From Verrucomicrobiota bacterium (GTDB lineage Bacteria > Verrucomicrobiota > Verrucomicrobiia > Opitutales > Opitutaceae), in the NCBI GenBank assembly GCA_023416735.1, contig JAEZGX010000014.1, positions 1 through 64,000 on the forward strand: DNA of 64,000 bases. The letters run 5' to 3'. This document shows, one piece after another, positions 35,452-43,959 of this stretch (within the stretch, counting starts at the first letter, position 1; every line of letters starts with the position of its first letter). A model generated the notes under the pieces. It had not been told where the DNA came from. It searched no databases and saw only the letters and a list, made by a program, of their open reading frames with translations. A program made the translations under genes and the position numbers.

Positions 35452-36093
35452 ATGACCTACTCCAAGATCCTCCTCAGCGCGCTCGCCCTTGCGGCCGCGT
35501 CGAGCTCGTTTGCGCAGACCGAGTCCGCGCCGGTGACGACGACCTCGTCCGCCGGCCTCCTCGGCCAGCGCTACGTCGCGATCACCGGCCTCACGGAAGA
35601 CTTCCGTGACGCCGGCGGCCTCGACAACGCGTTCGGCGGCAACATCGGTGCGAACCTGCCGCTGTCGGCGAATCTCGACCTCGGCTTCGGCTACGGTTAC
35701 GAGCGCCTCTCCGACGGCGGGCTGAAGTATCGCGAACACGCGATCAGCGCTTCGCTGACGCCGTTCGTGACCGTCGCGGAAAACGTCAAGGTGTTCGCCG
35801 ACGCCACCGTCGGTCACGCCTGGGCGAAGGCCCGCAACTTCGGCACCAGCGCCAGCGACGACGACAGCTTCTGGAGCCTCGGCGTCGGCGCCGAGCTCGG
35901 CCTCGGCGCTCGCACAGCCCTGACCGGTCGCGTCTCCTACAACGACGCGTTCGACGGCAACAGCGAAGGCTCGTGGGCGTTCACCGCCGGCGTGAATCAC
36001 TGGTTCACCGAAAAGGTGGCCGGTATCGCCGGCGTGACGTTCGTCGAAAGCGACTCGATCGTCTATCAGGTCGGCGTCGCCTTCCGCTTCTGA
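35452..36093 (+). CDS. Small outer-membrane beta-barrel protein
   Basis: 213 residues. Signal peptide (ILLSALALAAASSSFAQ) ends in AQ. Eight or so amphipathic strands (LDLGFGYGYERLSDGGLKY, FADATVGHAWAKARNFG, GLGARTALTGRVSYNDAF) and a C-terminal YQVGVAFRF ending in Phe point to an OmpA/OmpX-size barrel. The start has no Shine-Dalgarno match but opens the signal peptide. It is monocistronic with a strong terminator; a large number of TTC/CGC codons and the neat terminator suggest high expression. Confidence 0.82.
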   Translation: MTYSKILLSALALAAASSSFAQTESAPVTTTSSAGLLGQRYVAITGLTEDFRDAGGLDNAFGGNIGANLPLSANLDLGFGYGYERLSDGGLKYREHAISASLTPFVTVAENVKVFADATVGHAWAKARNFGTSASDDDSFWSLGVGAELGLGARTALTGRVSYNDAFDGNSEGSWAFTAGVNHWFTEKVAGIAGVTFVESDSIVYQVGVAFRF

Positions 36094-36125
36094 GCGAGGT
36101 CGCTAGCTAAATACTGAAAACAACC

Positions 36126-36158
36126 GGCCCGCGTGTCGAAAGGCACGCGGGCCTTTTT
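36126..36158 (+). terminator. Rho-independent terminator after the small barrel gene
   Basis: Ten-bp stem (GGCCCGCGTG, 36126-36135, with CACGCGGGCC, 36144-36153) followed by TTTTT. Confidence 0.92.
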
Positions 36159-36219
36159 GTGCCCGCCGCGAGCTGCCGATCGGACTGGCGTCACATCGAT
36201 TTTTTAATTTCGCGTTTGC

Positions 36220-36243
36220 TTAATTAAGATACTACTTAATCAA
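36220..36243. promoter_or_regulatory. Inverted-repeat operator over the arsR-family start
   Basis: TTAATTAAG (36220-36228), six bases, then CTTAATCAA (36235-36243): an inverted repeat with one mismatch, AT-rich in a GC-rich genome, ending seven bases before the GTG start. This is the expected place and form of an autoregulatory ArsR operator. The -10 box (TAAGAT or TACTTAAT) would lie inside it, giving a very short leader or a leaderless message. Confidence 0.65.
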
Positions 36244-36250
36244 TTGCCCG

Positions 36251-36580
36251 GTGCAAAGCCTCGCCGCCCTCGCCGACCCCACGCGCCGCCGTATTGTCGA
36301 GCTCCTCGCCACCCGCGATCGCACCGCCGGCGAGATCGTCGAAAAATTCGAGGTCTCCGCTCCCGCCATTTCCCAGCACCTCAAGGTCCTCCGCGAAGCC
36401 GGCCTCATTACCGTCCGCGCCGAAGGACAGCACCGCATCCACTCCGTCAACCCCGACGGCTTCGACGAACTCTCCGCCTGGCTCGAACGCACGCGCCGCG
36501 TGTGGAGCCGCCGCCTCGACGCCCTCGAGCGCGAGCTCCGCGCCGACGACGCAAAAAACAAAAACAAATCCTCCTCATGA
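36251..36580 (+). CDS. ArsR-family transcriptional regulator
   Basis: 109 residues from a GTG with no ribosome binding site ahead. Winged-helix core: LADPTRRRIVELLATRDRTAGEIVEKFEVSAPAISQHLKVLREAGLITVRAEGQHRIHSV. No metal-binding Cys set (ELCVCDL-like) is present, so this is the metal-free subgroup that normally pairs with SRPBCC proteins. It overlaps the SRPBCC gene by four bases (ATGA) and is likely autoregulated through the operator at 36220-36243. Confidence 0.92.
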   Translation: MQSLAALADPTRRRIVELLATRDRTAGEIVEKFEVSAPAISQHLKVLREAGLITVRAEGQHRIHSVNPDGFDELSAWLERTRRVWSRRLDALERELRADDAKNKNKSSS

Positions 36581-37128
36581 ACACCGCCCCCCACAACAAC
36601 GACTCCTACGCCGAATTCCCCGTCCGCGGCGAACTCCGCATCGTCCGCCTCCTCCCCGGCCCCATCGAACGCGTCTGGGAATTCCTCACCGATCCCGAGA
36701 AACGCAGCCGCTGGTTCGCCGGCGGCGTCACCGAACCTCGCGCGGGAGGAAAGATCGAGTTCGTGATGCATCACTCGAAACTCTCGCCGGGCGAAACTCC
36801 GCCCGAAAAATACGCGCACGTTCACGAGCCCGGCGTCACCTTCGAAGGCCGCGTCCTACGCTACGAACCTCCGCGCGTTCTCAGTTACACGTTCGGCGAC
36901 GAAGAATCGCAGGTGACGTTCGAGCTCACGCCGCAAGGTCATCAGGTGCTTCTCGTCGTCACCCACCGTTCGATCGGCGAAGACATCAAGGAGCAGTCCA
37001 ACTACGCCGGCGGCTGGCACACCCATCTCTCCATTCTTGTGGCTCTGCTCGAGAACACCACCCCGCCTAAATTCTGGGCCACCCACGCCCGCCTCGACGC
37101 CCACTACCGCGCTGCGGCCCCGCGTTGA
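36577..37128 (+). CDS. SRPBCC/AHSA1 domain protein
   Basis: 183 residues. The START-like fold is shown by RIVRLLPGPIERVWEFLTDPEKRSRWFAGG, VTFEGRVLRYEPPRVLSYTFGDE and the C-terminal helix GGWHTHLSILVALLENT. Members bind hydrophobic ligands or assist Hsp90; this pair with an ArsR regulator is a widespread two-gene unit of unclear signal. It overlaps arsR and converges on tgt with no gap. Confidence 0.88.
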   Translation: MNTAPHNNDSYAEFPVRGELRIVRLLPGPIERVWEFLTDPEKRSRWFAGGVTEPRAGGKIEFVMHHSKLSPGETPPEKYAHVHEPGVTFEGRVLRYEPPRVLSYTFGDEESQVTFELTPQGHQVLLVVTHRSIGEDIKEQSNYAGGWHTHLSILVALLENTTPPKFWATHARLDAHYRAAAPR

Positions 37129-38277
37129 TCAACCCGCGACCCGCGCCGCCGCGCCCGCCTCATAGCGCTCGATCCAAGCCCGATGCCACGGGCCGAAATC
37201 CCCGGCCTCGAGGTGCGCGCGCGCCTGCGCCATCAGATCCAAATAGAAATGCAGGTTGTGAATCGTCAGTAGCGTGCAGCTGATGATTTCACCCGCCAGC
37301 GTCACGTGCCGCAGATACGCCCGTGAAAAATTCCGACACGTGTAGTTGTCCAATCCTTCCACAATCGGACGCGGATCCGTCCGGTATTTCTCGTTCCGCA
37401 AATTCATCGGCCCATCGGGCGTAAACACCAATCCGTTCCGCGCCACCCGCGTCGGCAGCACGCAGTCGAACATATCGACGCCGAGCGCGATCATCTTCAA
37501 AATCTGCGGCGGCGTCCCCAGCCCCATCGTATAACGCGGCTTGTCCGCCGGCATGAACGGCGTCGTCGCCCCCACCTGCTTCAACATCTCCGGCTCCGGC
37601 TCGCCCACGCTCACGCCGCCGACCGCGTATCCAGGAAAGTCCAACGCCGCGAGCGCCTCCGCCGCCTCGCGCCGCAGATCGTCGAAGGTCGATCCTTGCA
37701 CGATCGCAAACACATGATGCCCGTTCGCGAGGAAGCCGCTGTCCGTCGCGATTTCCTTGCACTGCTTCGCCCAACGATGACTCCGCGCCACCGCCTTCGC
37801 GCACGCGTCGCGCTCGCACGGCCACGGCGGACACTCGTCGATCACCATCGCGATATCGCTGCCGAGATTCTGCTGGATCGTCATCACCTCGCGCGGCCCG
37901 AGAAACAACTTCGCGCCATCGAGATGCGACTGAAACGCCACGCCGTCCTCCCGGATGTCGCGCAGCTTCGCCAGCGAGAAAACCTGAAAGCCCCCGCTGT
38001 CCGTCAGGATCGGTCCATTCCACCCCATGAACCCATGCAGCCCGCCCAACTCCCGCACCACGTCGCTGCCGGGCCGCAGGTTCAGATGATAGGTATTCCC
38101 GAGAATGATTTGCGCCCCGATCTCGCGCAACTGCACCGGCGTCACCGACTTGACCGTTCCCTGCGTCCCCACCGGCATGAAAATCGGCGTCTCCACTATT
38201 CCATGACGCGTCTGCAGCCGCCCTCGCCGCGCCGCCGTCGCCGTATCGGTCCGAATCAACTCGAAGTGATTAGCCAT
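37129..38277 (-). CDS. tgt: tRNA-guanine transglycosylase, zinc site incomplete
   Basis: 382 residues from MANHFELIRTD. Substrate and catalytic motifs are intact: FMPVGTQGTVK, LTDSGGFQVFSLAKLR (catalytic Asp), GGVSVGEPEPEM, and FDCVLPTRVARNG (nucleophile Asp). It inserts preQ1 into tRNAs that carry GUN anticodons. The family zinc site C-x-C-x2-C...H reads L309-x-N311-x2-C314...H340 here, so two of three Cys ligands are missing although the spacing to the His is kept. There is no frameshift. A zinc-free or altered site is likely; read in the raw sequence at 37336-37353. Confidence 0.95.
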   Translation of the reverse strand: MANHFELIRTDTATAARRGRLQTRHGIVETPIFMPVGTQGTVKSVTPVQLREIGAQIILGNTYHLNLRPGSDVVRELGGLHGFMGWNGPILTDSGGFQVFSLAKLRDIREDGVAFQSHLDGAKLFLGPREVMTIQQNLGSDIAMVIDECPPWPCERDACAKAVARSHRWAKQCKEIATDSGFLANGHHVFAIVQGSTFDDLRREAAEALAALDFPGYAVGGVSVGEPEPEMLKQVGATTPFMPADKPRYTMGLGTPPQILKMIALGVDMFDCVLPTRVARNGLVFTPDGPMNLRNEKYRTDPRPIVEGLDNYTCRNFSRAYLRHVTLAGEIISCTLLTIHNLHFYLDLMAQARAHLEAGDFGPWHRAWIERYEAGAAARVAG

Positions 38278-38403
38278 CGCTGAAATTTCGCCGCACCGCG
38301 CCCTAACATCCAACTCCTAAATTCCACGCCTGCTGTTCAGCTCGCCACACTCTCCATTTGCTTTCGGTCCGGCAGCCTTCCAGTTTTTTAAACCTTTCCG
38401 ACC

Positions 38404-38970
38404 GTGCTCCTCGTCATCGACAACTACGACTCCTTCACCTTCAACCTCGTCCAATACTTCGGCGAGCTGGGCGTGGAGCAGCGCGTTTACCGCAACGACG
38501 AGATCACCCCCGCCGAAGCCCTCGCGCTCAAACCCGACCGCGTCCTCCTTTCGCCCGGCCCGTGCTCGCCCAAGGAAGCCGGCGTCACGCTCGACATCAT
38601 CAAGGCGTTCGCCGGCGTGAAACCCATGCTCGGCGTCTGCCTTGGCCACCAATCGATCGGCCACTACTTCGGCGGCAACGTCGTCCGCGCCTCGCGCCTG
38701 ATGCACGGCAAGACTTCGCCGATCCTGCACAAGGACACCGATGTCTTTCGCGGCCTTCCCCAAGGTTTCGCCGCCACCCGCTATCATTCGCTCCTCGTCG
38801 AACGCAGCACGTTCCCGCAAGACCTCGAAATCACCGCCGAAACCGCGGAGGGCGAAGTCATGGGCCTCCGCCATAAATCCCTTCCGATCTGGGGCGTTCA
38901 ATTTCACCCCGAATCCATCGCCACCGACGGCGGCATGCAGATCCTCAAAAACTTTCTTGAGCTGAATTGA
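38404..38970 (+). CDS. Aminodeoxychorismate/anthranilate synthase component II (glutamine amidotransferase)
   Basis: 188 residues from GTG at 38404, which begins exactly at the family start MLLVIDNYDSFTFNLVQYFGELG. Class-I amidotransferase triad: Cys in GVCLGHQSIGH, His/Glu in WGVQFHPESIAT. It releases ammonia from glutamine for PabB or TrpE; which pathway cannot be told because no synthase subunit lies nearby. Divergent from tgt, with 126 bases between the starts. Confidence 0.93.
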   Translation: MLLVIDNYDSFTFNLVQYFGELGVEQRVYRNDEITPAEALALKPDRVLLSPGPCSPKEAGVTLDIIKAFAGVKPMLGVCLGHQSIGHYFGGNVVRASRLMHGKTSPILHKDTDVFRGLPQGFAATRYHSLLVERSTFPQDLEITAETAEGEVMGLRHKSLPIWGVQFHPESIATDGGMQILKNFLELN

Positions 38971-39012
38971 GCCAATAAGGAACCACCCGCCACGCGAAAT
39001 CCGCAGAGTTCG

Positions 39013-39043
39013 TTTTCGTGTCTTTCGTGTGTTTCGTGGTTAA
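39013..39043 (+). repeat. TTTCGTG nine-base tandem, upstream of nrdR
   Basis: Three copies of TTTCGTG at nine-base spacing (TTTTCGTG, TCTTTCGTG, TGTTTCGTG) followed by GTTAAC, 13 bases before nrdR. The same string is often seen between genes in Verrucomicrobiota and Planctomycetes (general knowledge, not checked here). Confidence 0.5.
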
Positions 39044-39055
39044 CTCCTCCACACC

Positions 39056-39532
39056 ATGCGCTGCCCCAAATGCACCTCGATCGAGGATAAAGTCATCGAC
39101 TCGCGCATCAGCCGCGAGGGATCGACCATTCGCCGCCGCCGCGAATGTCTCGAATGCGGCCACCGCTACAGCACCACCGAAACGCTCGTCCGCGACGGCA
39201 TCGTCGTGCTCAAACGCGACGGCCGCCGCGAAGAATTCTCCCGCGAGAAACTCCTCCACGCCGTCCGCGCCGCCTGCCACAAACGCCCCGTCGACGCCGA
39301 ACAGATCACGATGCTCATCGAGGACGTGATCGACGCCCTCGAAGCCCAATACGATTCGGAAATCCCTTCCTCCGCGATCGGCGACGCCGTCATGCAACGC
39401 CTCCGCACCGTCGACCAGGTCGCCTACGTCCGGTTCGCGAGCGTGTATAAGGAATTCCGCGACGTCTCGGAATTCGTCCAGGAAATCGGCTCCCTGCCGA
39501 AACCGAAAAACGGCACCAACCCGCCGCACTGA
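39056..39532 (+). CDS. nrdR: Transcriptional repressor NrdR
   Basis: 158 residues, the usual NrdR length. The zinc finger reads CPKCTSIEDKVIDSRISREGSTIRRRRECLECGHRYSTTE, and the ATP-cone follows (VLKRDGRREEFSREKLLHAVRAAC). NrdR senses dATP/ATP and represses ribonucleotide reductase genes by binding NrdR boxes. No nrd gene is in this window. A REP element begins eight bases after the stop. Confidence 0.96.
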   Translation: MRCPKCTSIEDKVIDSRISREGSTIRRRRECLECGHRYSTTETLVRDGIVVLKRDGRREEFSREKLLHAVRAACHKRPVDAEQITMLIEDVIDALEAQYDSEIPSSAIGDAVMQRLRTVDQVAYVRFASVYKEFRDVSEFVQEIGSLPKPKNGTNPPH

Positions 39533-39540
39533 CGCCCCCT

Positions 39541-39563
39541 GTAGGAGCCTGCTTGCAGGCGAT
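39541..39563 (+). repeat. REP-like element, copy B
   Basis: 23 bases identical to copy A (16657-16679). It stands between nrdR and the next gene, 20 bases ahead of the latter's ATG. Confidence 0.75.
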
Positions 39564-39582
39564 CCGACGCTCCGCGCGCCCC

Positions 39583-40089
39583 ATGCTTTCGCAATCCCGC
39601 GACGAACTCCGCCGCCTGCACTTCATCGACGCGCTCTTCGCTCACGTCACCGATCACGACCTCTACCTCGCACGCCAAATCAAGGAAGCGATCGCCTTCA
39701 GCCTCGCCGACCTCGCCGCCCAAACCGCCGCGCAACCCGAGCTCGCCGCGAAATACGACGCCGCCTTCAACGCCGCCGCCGCCGAGCTCCTCGCCAAACT
39801 TTTCACGCACCTCCCCCGCCACGGTTTTTATCACTGGGACGCCTCTCTCACCCTCGCGTCCGCGACCCCGCTCTTCACGCGCGCCGAAATCATGACGGGC
39901 CTGAAACACCTCGCCCGCTTCCGCGAATCGACGCTCCTCGTCACCAATCTCCGTCCCGTGTTGATACCGCCAGCGCGTCGCGCGACCGCCCGCCGCCAGC
40001 GCGACTACGCCGAAGCCCTCGAGCTCATCCACGACCTCGCCGCCGCCCGCACCACGCGCAGCGCAACGTTGCAACTAGTATTCCTCTAA
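39583..40089 (+). CDS. Hypothetical protein, helical
   Basis: 168 residues from MLSQSRDELRRLHFIDALF. Rich in Ala, Leu, Arg; predicted mostly alpha-helical, without signal peptide or membrane helix. I do not recognise a family. Features to note are HFIDALFAHVTDHDLYLARQIKEAIAF, a His/Trp patch (LPRHGFYHWD) and a basic PPARRATARRQR. It follows nrdR on the same strand, separated only by the REP element, so co-transcription is likely. Confidence 0.6.
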   Translation: MLSQSRDELRRLHFIDALFAHVTDHDLYLARQIKEAIAFSLADLAAQTAAQPELAAKYDAAFNAAAAELLAKLFTHLPRHGFYHWDASLTLASATPLFTRAEIMTGLKHLARFRESTLLVTNLRPVLIPPARRATARRQRDYAEALELIHDLAAARTTRSATLQLVFL

Positions 40090-40157
40090 CCGGAAACGCA
40101 TCCGTTTTTCAGCGACACCTTTACTTTTCATCTCTGATGTCGATGAACAGAGGCTAG

Positions 40158-40892
40158 ATGAAACATCCAGCCCTTCCCCGTTTGCTCGCGCTCGGACTCG
40201 CTCTGCTTTTGAATGCGCCTGCTTTCGGTCAGCTCACTTTAACGATCCAAGCGACGGAAACCCTTGTGACCGACTACGATGCAGGCGACCCCGATCCCCT
40301 CGATGGTCGGCCGGCTTCGTTGCATGTAACCACCGACGCGATCTACCCGGCGTCGCTGGACTATACCGGTCTCAGCTCCGGCACCTTCACGCTGAACTTT
40401 CTGGCGCCGACCGGCTATAAATTCGTGATCACGGCGGACGACGAGAATCCCGTGCGGTTCGATTTTCAAGTGGCGTATACCACCAATGAGGGGGACAAGG
40501 CCTCCGGCGGTTTGAAAGCAATCGGTCCCGGCTCGTTCTCCTTGCTCGGCCTTGAAGGAACGGCCCCAACCCTCTCCAGCTATCACTACATGGACAACTA
40601 CCCTTACGCGTATCTGGCGCTGGGTGCATCCGCCGACGTCCACGAATCATTCTCCTTCACCGGCTTCCAGTATACATTCGACTACACCGGCACCGGTTTG
40701 GCCATGAGCAACCCCTACTTCGAAGGCGGAAATCTCCGCGTATATGATAACAATTACACCGGCTCTGCACCCCCGGATCACTCCACGATGATGACGCTCA
40801 GCGCGGTTCCCGAGCCCTCCACTTACGCCGCCTTTGCCGGCGCCGCCGTGCTGGGTCTGGCGATTTGGCGCCGCCGCTGTCGCCGCGCCTGA
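40158..40892 (+). CDS. PEP-CTERM sorting-domain protein
   Basis: 244 residues. Signal peptide (LLALGLALLLNAPAFGQ); a mature beta-rich domain with many Asp, Tyr and Thr; and a canonical C-terminal VPEPSTYAAFAGAAVLGLAIWRRRC tail: the VPEP motif, one hydrophobic helix and a basic end. Such proteins are cleaved by exosortase and released into the extracellular polymer matrix or cell surface. A good ribosome binding site (AGAGG) precedes the ATG. The mature part looks lower in GC than its neighbours. No exosortase is in the window. Confidence 0.93.
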   Translation: MKHPALPRLLALGLALLLNAPAFGQLTLTIQATETLVTDYDAGDPDPLDGRPASLHVTTDAIYPASLDYTGLSSGTFTLNFLAPTGYKFVITADDENPVRFDFQVAYTTNEGDKASGGLKAIGPGSFSLLGLEGTAPTLSSYHYMDNYPYAYLALGASADVHESFSFTGFQYTFDYTGTGLAMSNPYFEGGNLRVYDNNYTGSAPPDHSTMMTLSAVPEPSTYAAFAGAAVLGLAIWRRRCRRA

Positions 40893-40925
40893 CATCCCTC
40901 GCACCGCGAATCCGTCAGCGTAAAC

Positions 40926-40952
40926 AGCCAGCGCTCCCCGCACTGGCTTTTT
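40926..40952 (+). terminator. Probable terminator after the PEP-CTERM gene
   Basis: AGCCAG (40926-40931) pairs with CTGGCT (40943-40948), followed by a run of T. The stem is only six bp with a long loop. Confidence 0.55.
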
Positions 40953-40988
40953 CGTGCGAGGTGTTTTGGCATGTCTCCCTCACCCGCC

Positions 40989-41330
40989 ATGTCCAAAACC
41001 ATCTTCCAAAAAATCATCGATCGCGAAATTCCCGCCAAGATCGAACACGAGGACGAGCGCTGCATCGTTCTCCACGATATCCAGCCGCAAGCTCCCACGC
41101 ACCTTCTGATCGTCCCGAAAAAACTGATACCGCGCGTCGGCGAAGCCACACCCGAAGACGAGTCCCTCCTCGGCCACCTTCTCGTGACCGCCGGGGTCGT
41201 CGCGAAGAAACTCAACCTCGCGCACGGCTTCCGCATCGTCATCAACCACGGCCCGCACGCCTGCGAGTCCGTCCCTCACCTTCACGTCCATCTCATCGCC
41301 GGCCGCCAAATGACCTGGCCGCCAGGCTGA
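40989..41330 (+). CDS. HIT-family protein (HINT-like)
   Basis: 113 residues from MSKTIFQKIIDREIP. The histidine triad is SVPHLHVHLIAGRQM; the upstream TIF.KII..EIP...EDE...HDI.P.AP.H.L..PK is diagnostic for the HINT branch, which hydrolyses AMP conjugates. The ATG at 40989 is used; an upstream MSPSPA would add five residues. It converges on dprA, five bases apart. Confidence 0.94.
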   Translation: MSKTIFQKIIDREIPAKIEHEDERCIVLHDIQPQAPTHLLIVPKKLIPRVGEATPEDESLLGHLLVTAGVVAKKLNLAHGFRIVINHGPHACESVPHLHVHLIAGRQMTWPPG

Positions 41331-41335
41331 GCGGC

Positions 41336-42478
41336 TCAGCTCCGTGCCTCGAACATCCCATCCGTCCGTTTCGCCACGGCACGTTTGATCTCGAGCATCA
41401 TCAACGCCGCCGACACCTGCGCTGACCCCAACCCCGTCTGCGCCACAATCGCGTCCGGCGCCAGAATCGCTCCGCCCGCGAAACACGCCCACACCGCACT
41501 TTCTTCAGGCGACAATCCCATCGGTCCGACCGTCGCTCCGCCGTCTTCATTTTCCGCTTTCTCCGGAATCGCCGCGGGCCTCAGCCCGTCGAGATAGTTC
41601 AACTCCGCCAACACATCATCGACGCTCGTCAGCAGCGTCGCGCCGTCACGAATCAACTGATGACATCCGGCACTCGTCGGCTGATCGATCCGCCCCGGCA
41701 CCGCGAAAATCAACCGCCCATATTCGCCCGCAAACCGCGCCGTGATCATCGCCCCGCCACTCACGTCCGTCTCCACCACGATGATCGCCTCGCACATTCC
41801 CGCCACTACGCGATTGCGCATCGGAAAACTCTGACGATCCGCCCGCCGTCCAAACGGGAACTCCGACAACACCACGCCGTCGGCTTCGATCTTTCGATAC
41901 AACTCCAGGTTCTCCGGCGGATAAATGATATCGATCCCGCACCCCACCACGCCCGCCGTCTTGCCGCCTACCGACAACGCCCCTTCATGCGCCGCCGTAT
42001 CGATCCCGCGCGCTAGTCCGCTCACCACGCAAAATCCAAGGCGCGCCAGCTCCGCACCCAGCTTCTTCGCCACCGCCATTCCATAGAGCGTCGTCCGCCG
42101 CGATCCCACGATCGCAATACAGGGATGATCGAAAGCGTAACGGCCTTTTCGATACAACCCGATCGGCGGATCGTGAATTTCCTTCAGCAACTTCGGATAG
42201 CCCGGATCGCGGCCGGTGATGAAATCCACGCCGCTTTTCGCCATCCGCTCTTCTTCGCGCTCGAGGCTGAAATGTTCGCGCCAGTTCGCGATCGTCGCAC
42301 TAATCACCGGGCCGACTCCCTTCACGCTTTCCAGCCGCTTCCCCGGCGTCGCGAAAACCGCGCGCGGATCGCCATCCAGCTCCGCCAGCAGCCGGTTTAA
42401 TGTCACCGGCCCGATATTCGGCAGCGCGTTCAGCACGAGAAACGCCTGCCGTTCGCTCAACTCGTTCGCCGCCTTCAT
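41336..42478 (-). CDS. dprA: DNA-processing protein DprA
   Basis: 380 residues. N-terminal SAM/HhH part (FLVLNALPNIGPVTLNRLLAELDGD), then the Rossmann-like DprA core with VGSRRTTLYG, SGLARGIDTAAHEGAL, VVGCGIDIIYPPEN and RNRVVAGMCEAIIVVE, and a C-terminal winged-helix-like segment. DprA loads RecA on incoming single strands during natural transformation. It overlaps nnr by four bases, so the two are coupled. Confidence 0.95.
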   Translation of the reverse strand: MKAANELSERQAFLVLNALPNIGPVTLNRLLAELDGDPRAVFATPGKRLESVKGVGPVISATIANWREHFSLEREEERMAKSGVDFITGRDPGYPKLLKEIHDPPIGLYRKGRYAFDHPCIAIVGSRRTTLYGMAVAKKLGAELARLGFCVVSGLARGIDTAAHEGALSVGGKTAGVVGCGIDIIYPPENLELYRKIEADGVVLSEFPFGRRADRQSFPMRNRVVAGMCEAIIVVETDVSGGAMITARFAGEYGRLIFAVPGRIDQPTSAGCHQLIRDGATLLTSVDDVLAELNYLDGLRPAAIPEKAENEDGGATVGPMGLSPEESAVWACFAGGAILAPDAIVAQTGLGSAQVSAALMMLEIKRAVAKRTDGMFEARS

Positions 42479-43956
42479 TCCGTGTTGCTCGCCTCCTCAC
42501 GCAATACCGTTCCAAGTTCCTCCAACACCTCCGTCGTCCGCACCGCCACTTGCCCGCGTCGCCGCGCCAGCGCTTCCGCCGCAAGTCCGTGCCACACCAC
42601 GCCGCGCGCCGCTGCCAGCACCGGATCGCTCGCATTCTGCGCCAGCATCGTCCCGATCATCCCCGCCAGCAGATCGCCGCTCCCGCCCCGCGCCAGCACC
42701 GGCCCGCCGTAAAACGAATGATACACCGTCGCCTCATTCGCGATGCGCGTCACCGGCCCCTTCAACACCACAACCGCTCCGGTTTCGGCCGCCAAATCAG
42801 CCAACGGCTTTCCCTTCGCGATCCGCTGCAACTCCCCCGCGTGCGGCGTCACGACACACAGCGACTTCGCTGCGTGCACGATCTCCGGCTGCAACGCATC
42901 CGCATCCAATACGACCGGGACCGCCACGCTCGAAACAATCCCCTTCACCAAAGCCATCGTCTCCCGCTCGCGGCCGATCCCCGGTCCGATCACCAGCGCA
43001 TCCGCGCGTTCAATACGCTCGCGCAACAATCTCTCACCCTCGAGCGCCAGCCCACCGTCCGACGTTTCCGGCCACGCGACCCAAATCGCTTCCGGCACCT
43101 GCGCCGCAAACGCCGCGGCCACCGACTCCGGCACAAACGCCGTCACCAAACCCGCGCCCGCCTTCAACGCTGCCTGCACCGTCATCATCGCCGCACCGGG
43201 ATAATTCCTCGATCCCGCCAGCACGAAAACATGCCGAAAACTCCGCTTGTCCGAACGCGACGCCCGCAGTCTCGCCAGCCGCCCCAGCACCGCCGGCGTC
43301 AGCACGCGTTCACCGCCCGCCTTCGCCCCCGCGGAAAAGAATCCAAGATCCAAATACCGCACCCGCCCTACCATCTCGCTCTCGATCACCGGACGTTTCA
43401 CCGATCCCGTCGCATACGTGAAATCCGCGCGAAACAATCCCGCGCTCGGCAAATCCACCGCCGCCCGCAGCCGCACGTCTCTCGCATTCACCTCTTCGAT
43501 CAGGCTTCGCACCCGCTCTTCCGTCGGGGGACGAAACTGAAATCCGAAAATCCCATCGAAGCATAACTCGTAGCCGCGTGACGCTCGTTCATCCGACTTC
43601 ACTTCCACGCGCCGGGTCTGCGACGCCTCCCGCCACGCCCGTTGGGCCAGCGGACGCAGCGAACGCTCCCCAAATACAAACAGCACCTCCGCCGTCGCCG
43701 CCGGAAATCGCCTCAATACCTCGGTCGTCGCAATCAGCGCATCGCCGCCATTGTGACCTTTTCCCACCAGCACAAGCAGGCGTCCGTCCGTTCGAAATCC
43801 GCCAATCTCCTCAAGATCCCGCAGCGCCGCCTCCGCGATCGCGCGACCCGCCTGCTGCATCGCCGCCCATTCCTTCTCTTCATCGCCGGCAAACAATCGC
43901 GCCTCCAACTCGCGCGCTTCGTCACAGGACAGAATCGGGTGGCTCGCGGCGATCAT
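42475..43956 (-). CDS. nnr: Bifunctional NAD(P)H-hydrate epimerase/dehydratase
   Basis: 493 residues. The N-terminal YjeF_N epimerase has LVLVGKGHNGGDALIATTEVL; the C-terminal ribokinase-like dehydratase has FVLAGSRNYPGAAMMT, DALVIGPGIGRE and ARGGSGDLLAGMIGTML (catalytic GxGD). It repairs hydrated NADH/NADPH. Followed by dprA with a four-base overlap, three bases upstream of the hypothetical gene at 43960. Confidence 0.95.
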   Translation of the reverse strand: MIAASHPILSCDEARELEARLFAGDEEKEWAAMQQAGRAIAEAALRDLEEIGGFRTDGRLLVLVGKGHNGGDALIATTEVLRRFPAATAEVLFVFGERSLRPLAQRAWREASQTRRVEVKSDERASRGYELCFDGIFGFQFRPPTEERVRSLIEEVNARDVRLRAAVDLPSAGLFRADFTYATGSVKRPVIESEMVGRVRYLDLGFFSAGAKAGGERVLTPAVLGRLARLRASRSDKRSFRHVFVLAGSRNYPGAAMMTVQAALKAGAGLVTAFVPESVAAAFAAQVPEAIWVAWPETSDGGLALEGERLLRERIERADALVIGPGIGRERETMALVKGIVSSVAVPVVLDADALQPEIVHAAKSLCVVTPHAGELQRIAKGKPLADLAAETGAVVVLKGPVTRIANEATVYHSFYGGPVLARGGSGDLLAGMIGTMLAQNASDPVLAAARGVVWHGLAAEALARRRGQVAVRTTEVLEELGTVLREEASNTE

Positions 43957-43959
43957 GCG

